A stretch of 64,000 nt of DNA from Wagnerdoeblera intermedia (GTDB taxonomy: Bacteria; Pseudomonadota; Alphaproteobacteria; Rhodobacterales; Rhodobacteraceae): NCBI RefSeq assembly GCF_042647465.1, contig NZ_JBHRVN010000001.1; one strand, 5' to 3'. The position numbers and the translations under genes are program-made. Positions 34,415-43,048 of this stretch are shown piece by piece; within the stretch, counting starts at the first letter, position 1; every line of letters starts with the position of its first letter. The notes beneath the pieces were generated by a model. The model saw only the letters and a list, made by a program, of their open reading frames with translations. It was not told the origin of the DNA and made no database searches.

Positions 34415-35512
34415 TCATTGAGAGAAAGACTGCAGATATGCGGTCAGAGCCGCACGCTCATCCTCTTTTTTCAGACCGCCGAAGGCCATCTTGTTTTTCG
34501 GCACTGCGGCTTTGGGATCAGCAAGGAAGGCGTCCAGCGTCTCAGCGGTCCAGACCAGCCCCCCGGCCCCCGCGTCCACCATGGGCTGCGAGTAGCGGAA
34601 GCCCTCAACCGTGCCTGCGGCTTTGCCGAAGATCCCGGTCAGCGCGGGGCCGGTGCCGTTCTTCGCATCCTCTCCCACTTTATGGCAGGCGGCGCATTTG
34701 CGGAACACTTTGGCGCCCGCTTCGACCAGGGCCGGATCGGGGCCGGCCGGAGCGGCGGCCGGAGCCGGGGCCTCGGAGGTGGCGGCGGGTTCTGCGGTCG
34801 CGGTGGCGGTTTCCTCAGCCGGAGCCGCTGCGGACGCGCGCAGGAGGTCCGGCATCGACCCTGCGGGACGGCCATCGGGATCGCGCGGCGTCACATTCAG
34901 ATCGACCGCGCGTTTGGTGACCTTCGGGGCCTCGCTGCGGCAGTTCTCCATGCAGGGCTCGGCAGAGAAGAGCGGATATTCGGTGCTGGCACGATCATCC
35001 ACATAAAAGCCGTCCTCATTGGGCAGACGCACTTCGGTGAAATTCTCGTGGCTCAGCACGAAGTCGTCTTCGACCAGCCCGTTTGAGTAAAGCAGGAAGG
35101 CGGTGATCGCATAGGTGTCATCCACCGAGATCGTCTGCGCTGCGCCAAAGGGCATCGAGCGGTGGATATAATCCCAGACGGTCGAGAGATAGGGCCAGTA
35201 GCTGCCGATGGTTTTGACCGGACGCGGATCGCTCAGCGTGCCCTGTCCGCCCGAAAGCGAAGGCCAGCTGTCGAGCCCTTCGGCAAATTCCCCGTGACAC
35301 GCAGCGCAGGCTTCCAGAAAAACCTCTTCGCCGCGTGCCACATCGCCTGAGCCGGGACGAAGCCCGGTGCCATCGGGGAGGACGGTGACATCCCAGGCGG
35401 CGATTTCTTCCAGCGTGGCCGGTCGGCCAAGGCCAAGCCCCTGCGCAAAGGCCGGAGTGGTGGACAGAATTGCAAGCGCGGTGGCCGCAAAGAGCTTACG
35501 CGATTTCGACAT
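34415..35512 (-). CDS. soxD: SoxD, diheme cytochrome c subunit of sulfane dehydrogenase SoxCD
   Basis: 365 residues from the ATG at 35512, which opens a signal peptide (SKSRKLFAATALAILSTTPA); it overlaps soxC by 17 bp. Two c-type hemes: CAACH at residues 69-73 and CAACH at 273-277, with a likely distal Met in KNKMAFGG near 342. Between them is an Ala/Pro/Glu-rich flexible linker (about residues 225-260). SoxCD removes six electrons from the SoxY-bound sulfane sulfur, so thiosulfate is oxidised fully to sulfate without sulfur globules. Confidence 0.95.
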   Translation of the reverse strand: MSKSRKLFAATALAILSTTPAFAQGLGLGRPATLEEIAAWDVTVLPDGTGLRPGSGDVARGEEVFLEACAACHGEFAEGLDSWPSLSGGQGTLSDPRPVKTIGSYWPYLSTVWDYIHRSMPFGAAQTISVDDTYAITAFLLYSNGLVEDDFVLSHENFTEVRLPNEDGFYVDDRASTEYPLFSAEPCMENCRSEAPKVTKRAVDLNVTPRDPDGRPAGSMPDLLRASAAAPAEETATATAEPAATSEAPAPAAAPAGPDPALVEAGAKVFRKCAACHKVGEDAKNGTGPALTGIFGKAAGTVEGFRYSQPMVDAGAGGLVWTAETLDAFLADPKAAVPKNKMAFGGLKKEDERAALTAYLQSFSQ

Positions 35513-36770
35513 TCTCGACCTCACCGTTCGGCTGCACCCACCAGGTCTGGATGGAGTTGTTGTGATAGACGTTGTTGGTGCCGCGGATCTCCCGCAGCGC
35601 ATCTTTGGTCGGCTGCACATAGCCGGTCTCATCGATGCAGCGCGACTGCAGGAACATCTCGGATCCGTCCCAGTCGATATCGAGGTGGAAGCGGGTCAGC
35701 GCTTTGGGCTTTGCATCGCCCGAGATACGCGCCTCAGTCCAGGTGTTGCCACCATCCGTCGAGACATCAACCCGCGTCACTTTACCGTTGCCCGACCAGG
35801 CAAGCCCGGTGATGACCAGCGGGCCTTTGCCGTGACGGATCGGCACCTGAGGGCTGGGCGAGGTGATGACCGATTTCGCATCCATCACCCAGGTCCATTT
35901 GCGCGCACGGCCGTCGGGCATCATGTCGGTATATTTCGAAGTCTCTTCGCGCCCCTCAACCGCCTGGTCATAGATGGCGATGCGGCGCAGCCACTTCACC
36001 CACATATTGCCTTCCCAGCCCGGCACCACCAGCCGCACCGGATAGCCATGCTCTTTACGCAAGGCCTCGCCATTGGCGTAGAAGGCGACCATGACATCCT
36101 CCATGGCCTTTTCCAGCGGGATCGAGCGGCCGTTGGAGGAGGCATCGGCGCCTTCCACATAGACCCATTTGCCTTCCGGCTTCACACCGGCCTCTGCCAG
36201 CAGATCCTTCAGAAGGATGCCGGTATATTCCATGTTATGGATCATGCCCTGGGTGAACTGCACGCCTTCAAGCTGCGCGCCGCCCCATTCCATGCCGCCA
36301 TTGGCCGCGCATTCGCAAAAGGCGGTCAGCACATGGCGCGGAAAGCGGGTCAGGTCTTCAAAGGTGAAGACCAGCGGCTTCTCGACGAGGCCGTTGATCA
36401 TCAGGCGGTAGTCGTCTTTCGACAGCTCAATCGCGCCCGAGTGGTGACGCTCAAAGGCGACGCCCTGGGGGGTGATAGTGCCTTCAAGCGCATGGATCGG
36501 CGTAAAGTTGATCGAAGAGACCGGGCTTTCGGTCAGCCATTCCACATTGCGGCGGACCACATGGCTCTCAAATCTGATCGGCATGCCATAGGGCGCAGCA
36601 TCGACCGGATCGCCGAAGCCCGAAGCCCAGTCCTGGACTTTGGTGATCAGCGGATCGCCTTCAGCCGCCGCAGCCCCGGCACCGGCCACCAGGCCTGCAC
36701 CGCCAAGCGCAGTCGTTTTGAGAAAGCCGCGCCGGCTGGTTCCGGCGGCTTTGGAAGTCGGATCAGACAT
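35496..36770 (-). CDS. soxC: SoxC, molybdenum-cofactor subunit of sulfane dehydrogenase SoxCD
   Basis: 424 residues of the sulfite-oxidase family with a TAT signal (TSRRGFLKTTALGGAGLVAG). The molybdopterin domain includes the ligand Cys in FCECAANGGMEWGGAQLEGV (about residue 185) and the segment YPVRLVVPGWEGNMWVKWLR; the C-terminal dimerisation domain follows. It works with SoxD in the periplasm. TAT export fits cofactor loading in the cytoplasm. It is 13 bp after soxB. Confidence 0.96.
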   Translation of the reverse strand: MSDPTSKAAGTSRRGFLKTTALGGAGLVAGAGAAAAEGDPLITKVQDWASGFGDPVDAAPYGMPIRFESHVVRRNVEWLTESPVSSINFTPIHALEGTITPQGVAFERHHSGAIELSKDDYRLMINGLVEKPLVFTFEDLTRFPRHVLTAFCECAANGGMEWGGAQLEGVQFTQGMIHNMEYTGILLKDLLAEAGVKPEGKWVYVEGADASSNGRSIPLEKAMEDVMVAFYANGEALRKEHGYPVRLVVPGWEGNMWVKWLRRIAIYDQAVEGREETSKYTDMMPDGRARKWTWVMDAKSVITSPSPQVPIRHGKGPLVITGLAWSGNGKVTRVDVSTDGGNTWTEARISGDAKPKALTRFHLDIDWDGSEMFLQSRCIDETGYVQPTKDALREIRGTNNVYHNNSIQTWWVQPNGEVENVEIA

Positions 36771-36783
36771 CGGGGAGATCTCC

Positions 36784-38478
36784 TCAGATACCGGTCACTT
36801 TGACGGTGGTGTTCGGCTCAAGACGCACGGTGCCGGTCCTGCGGATATGGGCTTCGACCACATCCCAGATCTGCGGCCCTTCGGTGCCTTCATTGACCGA
36901 GGCCCATCCCGCCACGGTGTAGGATTTCGCAGGCTCCAGCGCGGTGCCGGTTTTTGCCATGCGAAGATTGGTGATCCGTTTGCCAATCGGTTGGCTGACG
37001 TCGATGTCATAGGCCAGACCGCCCACGCGCACCATGTCACCGCCCTGCTGGTAATAGGGATCGGGGTTGAAAATATTGTCGGCCACATCTTCCAGAATGG
37101 TCTGGATGGTCTCGCCGGTCATCCCGGTGCGGTAGCAGGCGCCATAGGTCATCGAGGTGGCATTGTGGATGTCTTCGCGGGTGATCGCCTCACCTGAAAG
37201 CACCGACGGCCCCCAGCGGACGCCCGGCGACATGGCAATCTCGGCATCGCGCTCGGACAGGATCGCCTCGCAGATCAGATCATCCCAGGTGCCGTTGAAG
37301 TTGCCACGGCGGTAAAGCGTGGTCTCGGTGGTGCCGATCTTCTCTTCAAGGCTCTCTTTGAAGGGCGCGCGCTCCTGCTCGATCAGCGCGGCCATATCAG
37401 CATCGGGCGTGATCACATCCGAGAAAATCGGGATCAGCTTGTGGCGGAAGCCCATCATGCGGCCGTCGCGCACATCGAGATCCACGCGGCTGACGAATTT
37501 TCCGTTCGAGCCGGAGGCGATCAGCAGCGTCTCCCCGATCATCACCGGTTCGGGCACAGCGTCATGGGTGTGGCCCGAGAGGATGATATCGATGCCCTTC
37601 ACCCGTCCGGCCATCTTTTTGTCGACGTCAAAGCCGTTGTGCGAGAGGCAAACCACAACCTCGACACCCTCGGCGCGCAGCTCATCCACCATGGCCTGCA
37701 TGCGCTGTTCGCGGATACCGAAAGAGAAATCCGGGAACATCCATTTCGGGTTGGCGATCGGCATATAGGGGAAAGCCTGACCAATCACGCCGATCCGGAC
37801 GCCGCCGCGCTCAAAAATTTTATAGGGCTCAAAGGCCGGCTCATCCCATTCGGCGTCAAAGATATTGGCACCAAGGAAGGGGAACTTCAGATGGTTCTCG
37901 ACCACGTCTTTCACGCGGTCCTGACCATAGGTCCATTCCCAATGGCTGGTCATCGCATCGACGCCAAGCGCGTTCATGACGTTAATCATGTCCTGGCCTT
38001 CGGTCTTCAGCGAGGTCATCGAGCCGTGCCAGGTATCGCCGCCGTCGAGCAGCAGAGCATCCGGCCGCGCGGCGCGCATGGCTTTGACGACCCTCGCCAC
38101 GCGGTCCATGCCGCCCATGCGGCCATATTCACGCGCCAGCGCCTCAAAATCGGGATAGCTCAGCGCATAGGCCTCGGGCGAGCCGGGCTGAATGCCGAAC
38201 ATCTTCTGAAAGTCCGCGCCGGTGATATGCGGGACCTGGCCCTTTGCCTCACCGATCCCGAGGTTGATCTCCGGCTCGCGGAACCACACCGGCTTCAGCT
38301 GGGCATGGATATCGGTGATATGCAGCAGCGTCACATTGCCGAAATCCGCGAACTCCAGCAGCTGATCTTCACTCAGTTTCTGCTGTGCGGCGGCACGCGC
38401 CCAGGAGCCATAGCCTGATGCGCCCACGAGCGCAGAGGCCGCCATCGCAGCCTGCACAAATTCGCGGCGGGAAATCAT
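36784..38478 (-). CDS. soxB: SoxB, sulfate thiohydrolase
   Basis: 564 residues. TAT signal at residues 1-29 (SRREFVQAAMAASALVGASG). Calcineurin-like dimanganese phosphoesterase domain with LLHITDIHAQLKPVWF (about residue 53), LLDGGDTWHGSMTSLK (about 145) and SHNGFDVD; the 5'-nucleotidase C-terminal domain follows from about residue 370. Hydrolyses sulfate from SoxY-bound S-thiosulfonate. Length and motifs are canonical. Confidence 0.96.
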   Translation of the reverse strand: MISRREFVQAAMAASALVGASGYGSWARAAAQQKLSEDQLLEFADFGNVTLLHITDIHAQLKPVWFREPEINLGIGEAKGQVPHITGADFQKMFGIQPGSPEAYALSYPDFEALAREYGRMGGMDRVARVVKAMRAARPDALLLDGGDTWHGSMTSLKTEGQDMINVMNALGVDAMTSHWEWTYGQDRVKDVVENHLKFPFLGANIFDAEWDEPAFEPYKIFERGGVRIGVIGQAFPYMPIANPKWMFPDFSFGIREQRMQAMVDELRAEGVEVVVCLSHNGFDVDKKMAGRVKGIDIILSGHTHDAVPEPVMIGETLLIASGSNGKFVSRVDLDVRDGRMMGFRHKLIPIFSDVITPDADMAALIEQERAPFKESLEEKIGTTETTLYRRGNFNGTWDDLICEAILSERDAEIAMSPGVRWGPSVLSGEAITREDIHNATSMTYGACYRTGMTGETIQTILEDVADNIFNPDPYYQQGGDMVRVGGLAYDIDVSQPIGKRITNLRMAKTGTALEPAKSYTVAGWASVNEGTEGPQIWDVVEAHIRRTGTVRLEPNTTVKVTGI

Positions 38479-38542
38479 GATGTTATCCTATCGTCTTCGT
38501 GAAGCGGCGGCCGCAGTCCGGCCGCCGTCCATGGCCCTGAGG

Positions 38543-39409
38543 TCAGTGACGCACTGAGATGCCTTCGACGCTCAGCCCGTTGCCGCGCGAGGCGACATAA
38601 AGCTCCAGCGCTTTCAGCTCATCCGAGCCCGCCTTAAAAGTCTCGGCCCTGGTGTCGCGGATGCAGCCCACAAAGCGCTGCTGCGCGGTGACCATGCCGG
38701 CATCTTTCAGCCGGTAGGTCGGGAAGCCGTTGACCTGACCCTGGCTGAGGTGATCCGCGCGGATCATCATGCCGGCGTTCTGCTCGTGGCAGTTGGCGCA
38801 GGCCATCTCAAGCTGACCGTAGCGGGTGTAATACATCTCCCTGCCCTTCGCCCAGAATTCGGCGGCAGGCCCGTCGATGGCGACATTCACCGGCTCCCCG
38901 CGCGATTGCAGCGAGATCAGCCCCAGCATGTCCTTCATCTTACCCGAGGTCATGCCCCAGGCCTCTTCGCCCATGCGGGTGGTGACACAGTCGTTGATGT
39001 AATCCTCAAGGATCATCAGCTTACCGGTTTTGGCATCCACGCGCGGCAGCACCGCGCGCAGGCCTTTCATGCTCTCCGGCCCCTCGTGGCAGCCCGCGCA
39101 GCTCGCGCCGCTCGCCTCCGATTTTGCATTCCAGCGATCAAGCCCGCGGTCCGCAAAGAGCATCCCCGGGTTGTCGAAGTCATCGCGCTGAAGATCGCGG
39201 GTGTCATCCTCGCGGAAATGCCAGCCCGACCAGATGGTGTCGAAGGTCTCTGCCAGATGGCCGGGGGCCTTCGTCGTGGTCACGAGAGTGATCTCACCGT
39301 CCTCGGCGGTAACGACAAGCTCGTCTTCGACCGGGTCGGCAAAGGCCGCACCGAGGCTCAGGCCCATCGTCAGAGCGGCCGCGATAACCGGGGTCAATCT
39401 GCCTTGCAT
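38543..39409 (-). CDS. soxA: SoxA, diheme c-type cytochrome of SoxAX
   Basis: 288 residues with a signal peptide ending near residue 25. Two heme motifs: CAGCH at 104-108 and CANCH at 204-208; the cysteine that becomes the cysteine persulfide active-site ligand is C249 in FVGCIRDTRAE. Together with SoxX it couples thiosulfate to the C-terminal Cys of SoxY. It is the diheme form, as in Paracoccus and Rhodovulum. Confidence 0.96.
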   Translation of the reverse strand: MQGRLTPVIAAALTMGLSLGAAFADPVEDELVVTAEDGEITLVTTTKAPGHLAETFDTIWSGWHFREDDTRDLQRDDFDNPGMLFADRGLDRWNAKSEASGASCAGCHEGPESMKGLRAVLPRVDAKTGKLMILEDYINDCVTTRMGEEAWGMTSGKMKDMLGLISLQSRGEPVNVAIDGPAAEFWAKGREMYYTRYGQLEMACANCHEQNAGMMIRADHLSQGQVNGFPTYRLKDAGMVTAQQRFVGCIRDTRAETFKAGSDELKALELYVASRGNGLSVEGISVRH

Positions 39410-39433
39410 ATCGTCTCCTCCCCGAGGCGTTAA

Positions 39434-39763
39434 TCAGGCGATTTCAATGTCTTTGCTGTCTTCGTAGACAGAGCCGTCATCGTCGTACCAGGTGAATTTG
39501 AAGGTGCCCGCCGCATCAACGCGGGTGTCAAATTCGAAATAGGGGTTGGTCGAGACCGCCGGTTCAATCGTGGTGTCAACGACCATCTGGCCGTTGAATT
39601 CGCAGGTGAAGCGATTGATGATCGAGCGCGGGATGATCTTGCCTTCGGCATCTTTGCGCTGACCGGATTCCATCGTGTGGCTGATCAGGGCTTTGATGGT
39701 GACGGCTTCACCGGCTTTTGCCGATTTCGGCACGCGTACGCGCGGTTTTGCATCTTTTGCCAT
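39434..39763 (-). CDS. soxZ: SoxZ, sulfur-carrier complex subunit
   Basis: 109 residues, no signal peptide (exported together with SoxY). Immunoglobulin-like fold; typical MESGQRKDAEGKIIPRSIIN and the C-terminal FKFTWYDDDGSVYEDSKDIE are clear. Forms the SoxYZ heterodimer that carries the sulfur substrate through the cycle. It lies 21 bp after soxY. Confidence 0.96.
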   Translation of the reverse strand: MAKDAKPRVRVPKSAKAGEAVTIKALISHTMESGQRKDAEGKIIPRSIINRFTCEFNGQMVVDTTIEPAVSTNPYFEFDTRVDAAGTFKFTWYDDDGSVYEDSKDIEIA

Positions 39764-39784
39764 GTGTATTCTCCAATCGTCCGA

Positions 39785-40207
39785 TCAGCCGCCGCAGCCG
39801 CCGATGGTCACTTTGACGTTGGCCTGAGCCTGCACCACCGAGCCGTCGGCCATTTTGGCCAGGGCAATCACATCCTGAGTGGTGGCAAGGCGGATCCGGG
39901 TGGCCGCACGCTGGGTGGCAGCGCCGGGGCCGAAGGTGAAGGTGGCAACACCCGGGGTCGGGTTGCCCGCGGCCAGCAGCATGATCGCCACTGCGCCCGG
40001 CGCATCCACTTCGACCGGCACGGTATTGCCGTTCTCGGCGATTTCCGGCGCGGTCAGGGTGATGCCGCCCTCTTTAGGGGTGGCGCCGCCGGCAAAGGCT
40101 GCGGTCAGCTCTGCCACGGTCGCAGCCTGGGCTTTGCTGAGCGGCAGCACCGCTGCCGCAAGTCCGCCAAGCGCAAGGGTCAGCGCATTGCGTCGTGAAA
40201 GGGTCAT
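39785..40207 (-). CDS. soxY: SoxY, covalent sulfur-carrier subunit
   Basis: 140 residues. TAT-type signal (LSRRNALTLALGGLAAAVLP), mature start at about residue 29. It ends in the swinging-arm motif GGCGG, with C138 the sulfur attachment site. The adjacent soxZ completes the carrier. Confidence 0.97.
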   Translation of the reverse strand: MTLSRRNALTLALGGLAAAVLPLSKAQAATVAELTAAFAGGATPKEGGITLTAPEIAENGNTVPVEVDAPGAVAIMLLAAGNPTPGVATFTFGPGAATQRAATRIRLATTQDVIALAKMADGSVVQAQANVKVTIGGCGG

Positions 40208-40234
40208 GAAAAATCCTCCTGAAGTCGGCGCGAC

Positions 40235-40708
40235 TTACTCTTTCAAAGTGAGCAGGTAAGCCACGACATCCTCGACCTGCTGTGCGGTCAGGATGGGCGG
40301 CAGCGGCTCCTGAGCCGCTTTGCCGGTGTAAGTATCTCCCGGCCGGATATAGCCGGCGGATTTATAGAAGGCCGGCATGAAGCTGCCCTCAAAAGTCATC
40401 TTAGCATTCACGACAATGCCGCGAAGCTGCGCTTCACTCCAGCGATCGGCCGCCCCGTCGAGCGGCGGGCCGATATTGCCCGGAAACTCAACATCGGGCA
40501 TGGCATCGATCACGTGGCAGGCCACGCAGTTGCCCAGTGCCGCCGTGGTCATCACCTTTGCCCCCGAGGCCGCGTCACCCGCCTGCCCGGTCAGGGACTG
40601 CTCAATCGCCCCCTCTGCGAAGGTCACATCCACGGGGGAAATTTCTGCGAAGGCGGGTGCTGAATGACCCGCAAGGATCGCAGCCGCCACCCAAAGCCGC
40701 TTTGCCAT
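40235..40708 (-). CDS. soxX: SoxX, monoheme c-type cytochrome of SoxAX
   Basis: 157 residues from the ATG at 40708, which has a perfect AGGGAGGA ribosome site and opens the signal peptide (AKRLWVAAAILAGHSAPAFA). Heme motif CVACH at 61-65, probable distal Met at about 111 in GSFMPAFYK. First gene of the soxXYZABCD block. The preceding 129 bp hold two regulatory elements described separately. Confidence 0.95.
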   Translation of the reverse strand: MAKRLWVAAAILAGHSAPAFAEISPVDVTFAEGAIEQSLTGQAGDAASGAKVMTTAALGNCVACHVIDAMPDVEFPGNIGPPLDGAADRWSEAQLRGIVVNAKMTFEGSFMPAFYKSAGYIRPGDTYTGKAAQEPLPPILTAQQVEDVVAYLLTLKE

Positions 40709-40784
40709 TGAGTCCTCCCTGACTCTGCTTTCCGACAGTCTGCGACAAAACGACACGGCTTACAATAGAGATATAGCAATTCTT

Positions 40785-40796
40785 GAATATATATTC
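40785..40796. promoter_or_regulatory. Candidate SoxR operator in the soxW-soxX gap
   Basis: GAATATATATTC is a perfect 12-bp palindrome in an AT-rich patch between soxX and soxW. In Paracoccus pantotrophus SoxR is known to bind the soxS-soxV and soxW-soxX gaps, which fits this location. The decamer AATATATATT within it recurs upstream of the BigR operon (51373-51382). Confidence 0.55.
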
Positions 40797-40825
40797 TTTG
40801 CGGTAAAATCTTCCTGCAGCAAAAC

Positions 40826-40842
40826 CTTAAGCGAAACTTAAT
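40826..40842. promoter_or_regulatory. PmrA-type tandem box upstream of soxX
   Basis: CTTAAG-CGAAA-CTTAAT: two hexamers 11 bp apart, overlapping the soxW stop and about 118 bp upstream of the soxX start. One of four such boxes in the window; this one has a single mismatch in the second half. Confidence 0.5.
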
Positions 40843-41399
40843 TCGCGCTCTGAGGCGGGCTGAGAACCTCTTTCAATGTCCGCCCGCTCAACTCTCCCCC
40901 GGCCCGCACCCAGTCCATCACCTCGGCCAGCACGGGCGCGGAGGGGCTGCCGGGCAGGACTGCCAGCGCCGCCTGCCGCGCCGTCAGGCCCGGCGGAACC
41001 TGAGCGGGCAGGAAGATCAGCGTCGGCGTGAAGTTCACCCCCCAGGCCCGCGCCGTGGCTTTTTCGGTGGCGATGCTGCCGTCGAAATCGGTCACCTCCA
41101 GCGATCCGGCCAGATCGACCTGGATCACCCGGAAGTCATCGCGCAGGCGCTGAGCAACCTGCGGATCGGGGAAAATCTCGCTGTGCATCTTTGCGCAATA
41201 GATGCAGCCGCGCTGCTCGATCGAGATCAGCAAAGACCGCCCCCCCGGCCTGCGCCTCCTCCAGATCTTCGCGCAGATCGAGGAAGCTCTCTTCCAGCCA
41301 GTCGGGCTTGTGGAGGCCGTCGTCCCCCAAGGGGACGGCCAGCGGAGCGGCCAGGGCCGAAGATGCCCCCAGCCAGAGGGCAAGAGCCAGTGCTTTCAC
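40838..41399 (-). pseudogene. soxW: SoxW, periplasmic thioredoxin (one-base frameshift as given)
   Basis: The start (MKALALALWLGASSALA, a signal peptide) and the rest lie in different frames joined at a run of seven C on the plus strand (41240-41246). With one base removed, the reading AQAGGRSLLISIEQRGCIYC joins both parts into a 186-residue thioredoxin with CIYC at residues 65-68. SoxW receives electrons from SoxV and keeps the Sox system reduced. It is 9 bp downstream of soxV. Five such runs in this window behave alike, so an error is likelier than true loss. Confidence 0.88.
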
Positions 41400-41408
41400 G
41401 GAGACCTC

Positions 41409-42149
41409 CTATCTTACGGTGCCGGACCAGTCGAAATTGCGGATCATCCAGTCTGCGATCAGCGGCACGCTGCCGGTCAGGATCAGACCGCCAAAAAGCA
41501 TCAGCATGATCCCCATGGCGATGCGGGCATAATCCGACAGCCGCCGGTGCTTTGCCAGAAAGCGCAGGACGGGCCCGGCGAAAGCCGCAGCCAGCACGAA
41601 GGGCAGCGTCATGGCCAGGCCATAGACCACCAGCAAAGCGCCGCCGCGCCAAAGCTCTGCGCTGTCGCCCGCCACCATCAGAATGGCCGCCAGCGCCGGC
41701 CCCACGCAGGGCGTCCAGCCAAAGCCGAAGGCCAGCCCCATCAGATAGGCCCCCCAGGCCCCGGCCGGATTGATGCGGCTTTCGCTGCGCGCTTCGCGGT
41801 AAAAGAGCGAAATCTGAAGGATCCCGAGGAAGTGCAGCCCGAAAACGATCAGGATCAGACCCGCGACCCAGGACAGGACCTCTTTCCAGGCCGAGAAAGC
41901 CTGGCCAAGCGCCGTTGCACTTAAGCCGAGCAGCAGAAAGATCGTGGTGACGCCAAGCGCAAAGCAAAGCGCCCGCCCGATCAGGCGCGCGCGCAGCTTC
42001 GGGTTCAGGTTTGCGCTCTCGCCGCGCAGTTCCGCCACCGAGCTGCCCGCCATATAAGAGAGATAAAAGGGCACCATGGGCAGGATGCAGGGGGACAGGA
42101 ATGACAGCAGCCCCGCCAGCGCCGCCCCTCCCCAGGTAATTTCCGGCAT
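41409..42149 (-). CDS. soxV: SoxV, CcdA/DsbD-like thiol-electron transporter
   Basis: 246-residue inner-membrane protein with six helices. Cysteines for electron transfer are in FLSPCILPMVPFYLS (about residue 21) and FGWTPCVGPALAA (about residue 140). It moves reducing equivalents from cytoplasmic thioredoxin to SoxW. First gene of the leftward sox transcript, 80 bp from the divergent soxS. Confidence 0.95.
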   Translation of the reverse strand: MPEITWGGAALAGLLSFLSPCILPMVPFYLSYMAGSSVAELRGESANLNPKLRARLIGRALCFALGVTTIFLLLGLSATALGQAFSAWKEVLSWVAGLILIVFGLHFLGILQISLFYREARSESRINPAGAWGAYLMGLAFGFGWTPCVGPALAAILMVAGDSAELWRGGALLVVYGLAMTLPFVLAAAFAGPVLRFLAKHRRLSDYARIAMGIMLMLFGGLILTGSVPLIADWMIRNFDWSGTVR

Positions 42150-42201
42150 GCACCCCTCCCCGAGTGATCCCTGGACAAGCGCTCAGGCTCTCCATATAAA
42201 T

Positions 42202-42225
42202 ATTCATATTTTACTATATATGAGT
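42202..42225. promoter_or_regulatory. Inverted repeat in the soxS-soxV gap, candidate SoxR operator
   Basis: ATTCATAT-N8-ATATGAGT (arms match at seven of eight positions) lies within an AT-rich patch that ends four bases before the soxS ATG, so a bound repressor would block both promoters or the soxS ribosome site. The soxS-soxV gap is a documented SoxR target in Paracoccus pantotrophus; the exact site here is inferred. Confidence 0.55.
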
Positions 42226-42229
42226 CAAT

Positions 42230-42589
42230 ATGCGCTTTCTTCTTTCCCTTCTCCTCCCGCTCTGGCTCGCCACCGGCGGGGCCATGGCGCAGAGCCTGGT
42301 GATGGTCGAGCAGCCCGGCTGCCTCTATTGCGCGCGCTGGCATGAGGAGATCGGCCTCGCCTATCCGAAAACTCCGCTCGGAGAGCGCCTCGGGCTGGTG
42401 CGGGTGCCGCTCTCCGGGATCGGGGAGCAGCCTTTTACCACTGCCCGACCGGTCACCTTTACGCCGACTTTTCTGCTGATTGTGAACGGACAGGAGGCGG
42501 GACGGCTGGAAGGCTATGCCGGGGCGCACTTCTTCTGGCCGCTGCTGGAGGGAATGGTTGACAAGGCAGGTATCGCAAAGGATGGGTAG
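42230..42589 (+). CDS. soxS: SoxS, periplasmic thioredoxin-like protein
   Basis: 119 residues; signal peptide to about residue 20 (MRFLLSLLLPLWLATGGAMA), then a thioredoxin-fold with CLYC at 31-34 in EQPGCLYCARWHEE and the cis-Pro region FTPTFLLI. In Paracoccus SoxS acts with SoxR in induction and can reduce/activate SoxY. Its ribosome site is weak and overlaps the operator-like repeat. Confidence 0.93.
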   Translation: MRFLLSLLLPLWLATGGAMAQSLVMVEQPGCLYCARWHEEIGLAYPKTPLGERLGLVRVPLSGIGEQPFTTARPVTFTPTFLLIVNGQEAGRLEGYAGAHFFWPLLEGMVDKAGIAKDG

Positions 42590-42652
42590 GCCTGACCGGC
42601 CCGCCGCTGCAGGGGGGCCGGTTGCGGGCAACAGGGATGATCTTCGTCGGAT

Positions 42653-43009
42653 ATGAGCGGTGCATCGCCGGAAGACACAGCCGAAGCGGGCCTGACCCTT
42701 GAAGGGCTGGCAGGGCTGATCGGCAATGCGCAGGAAGCCGCAGGCTTTCTCAAAGCGCTTGGCCATGACGGGCGCCTGACCATCCTGTGCCATCTCTGTG
42801 CCGGGCCGCGAACGGTGACCGAGCTTGAAAGCCTTCTGATGTCACGACAGGCCATCGTCAGCCAGCAACTGGCCCGGCTGCGGCTTGAGGGCCTGGTCAG
42901 CACCAGGCGCGAAGGTCAGGTCATTTACTATTCCATCCTCGACCCAAGGGTCGCGGAGGTGATCCGTCTGCTGGCCGCTCTCTGGGCGGACAGGGCAGCG
43001 GAGCGTTAA
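42653..43009 (+). CDS. soxR: SoxR, ArsR-family sulfur-responsive repressor
   Basis: 118 residues with an ArsR winged-helix domain: FLKALGHDGRLTILCHLCAG (about residues 32-51) and the recognition helix MSRQAIVSQQLARLRLEGLV. Cysteines are C46 and C49 only. In the related BigR/SqrR sensors the first Cys pairs with a C-terminal Cys 66 residues later; the corresponding position here is Ala, so the sensing pair may be C46-C49 or a single Cys. It represses sox promoters until a sulfur substrate is present. 63 bp after soxS. Confidence 0.93.
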   Translation: MSGASPEDTAEAGLTLEGLAGLIGNAQEAAGFLKALGHDGRLTILCHLCAGPRTVTELESLLMSRQAIVSQQLARLRLEGLVSTRREGQVIYYSILDPRVAEVIRLLAALWADRAAER

Positions 43010-43048
43010 GGCAGGCTGCGCCACCGGCGCGCTTAAGGGAGGACTGCC

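Noticed and set aside
35367..36803. A 478-codon open frame on the plus strand opposite soxC
   Set aside because: It is antisense to a gene with clear sulfite-oxidase motifs; its protein is rich in His, Arg and Gly with no recognisable domain, as expected for a mirror frame in GC-rich DNA.
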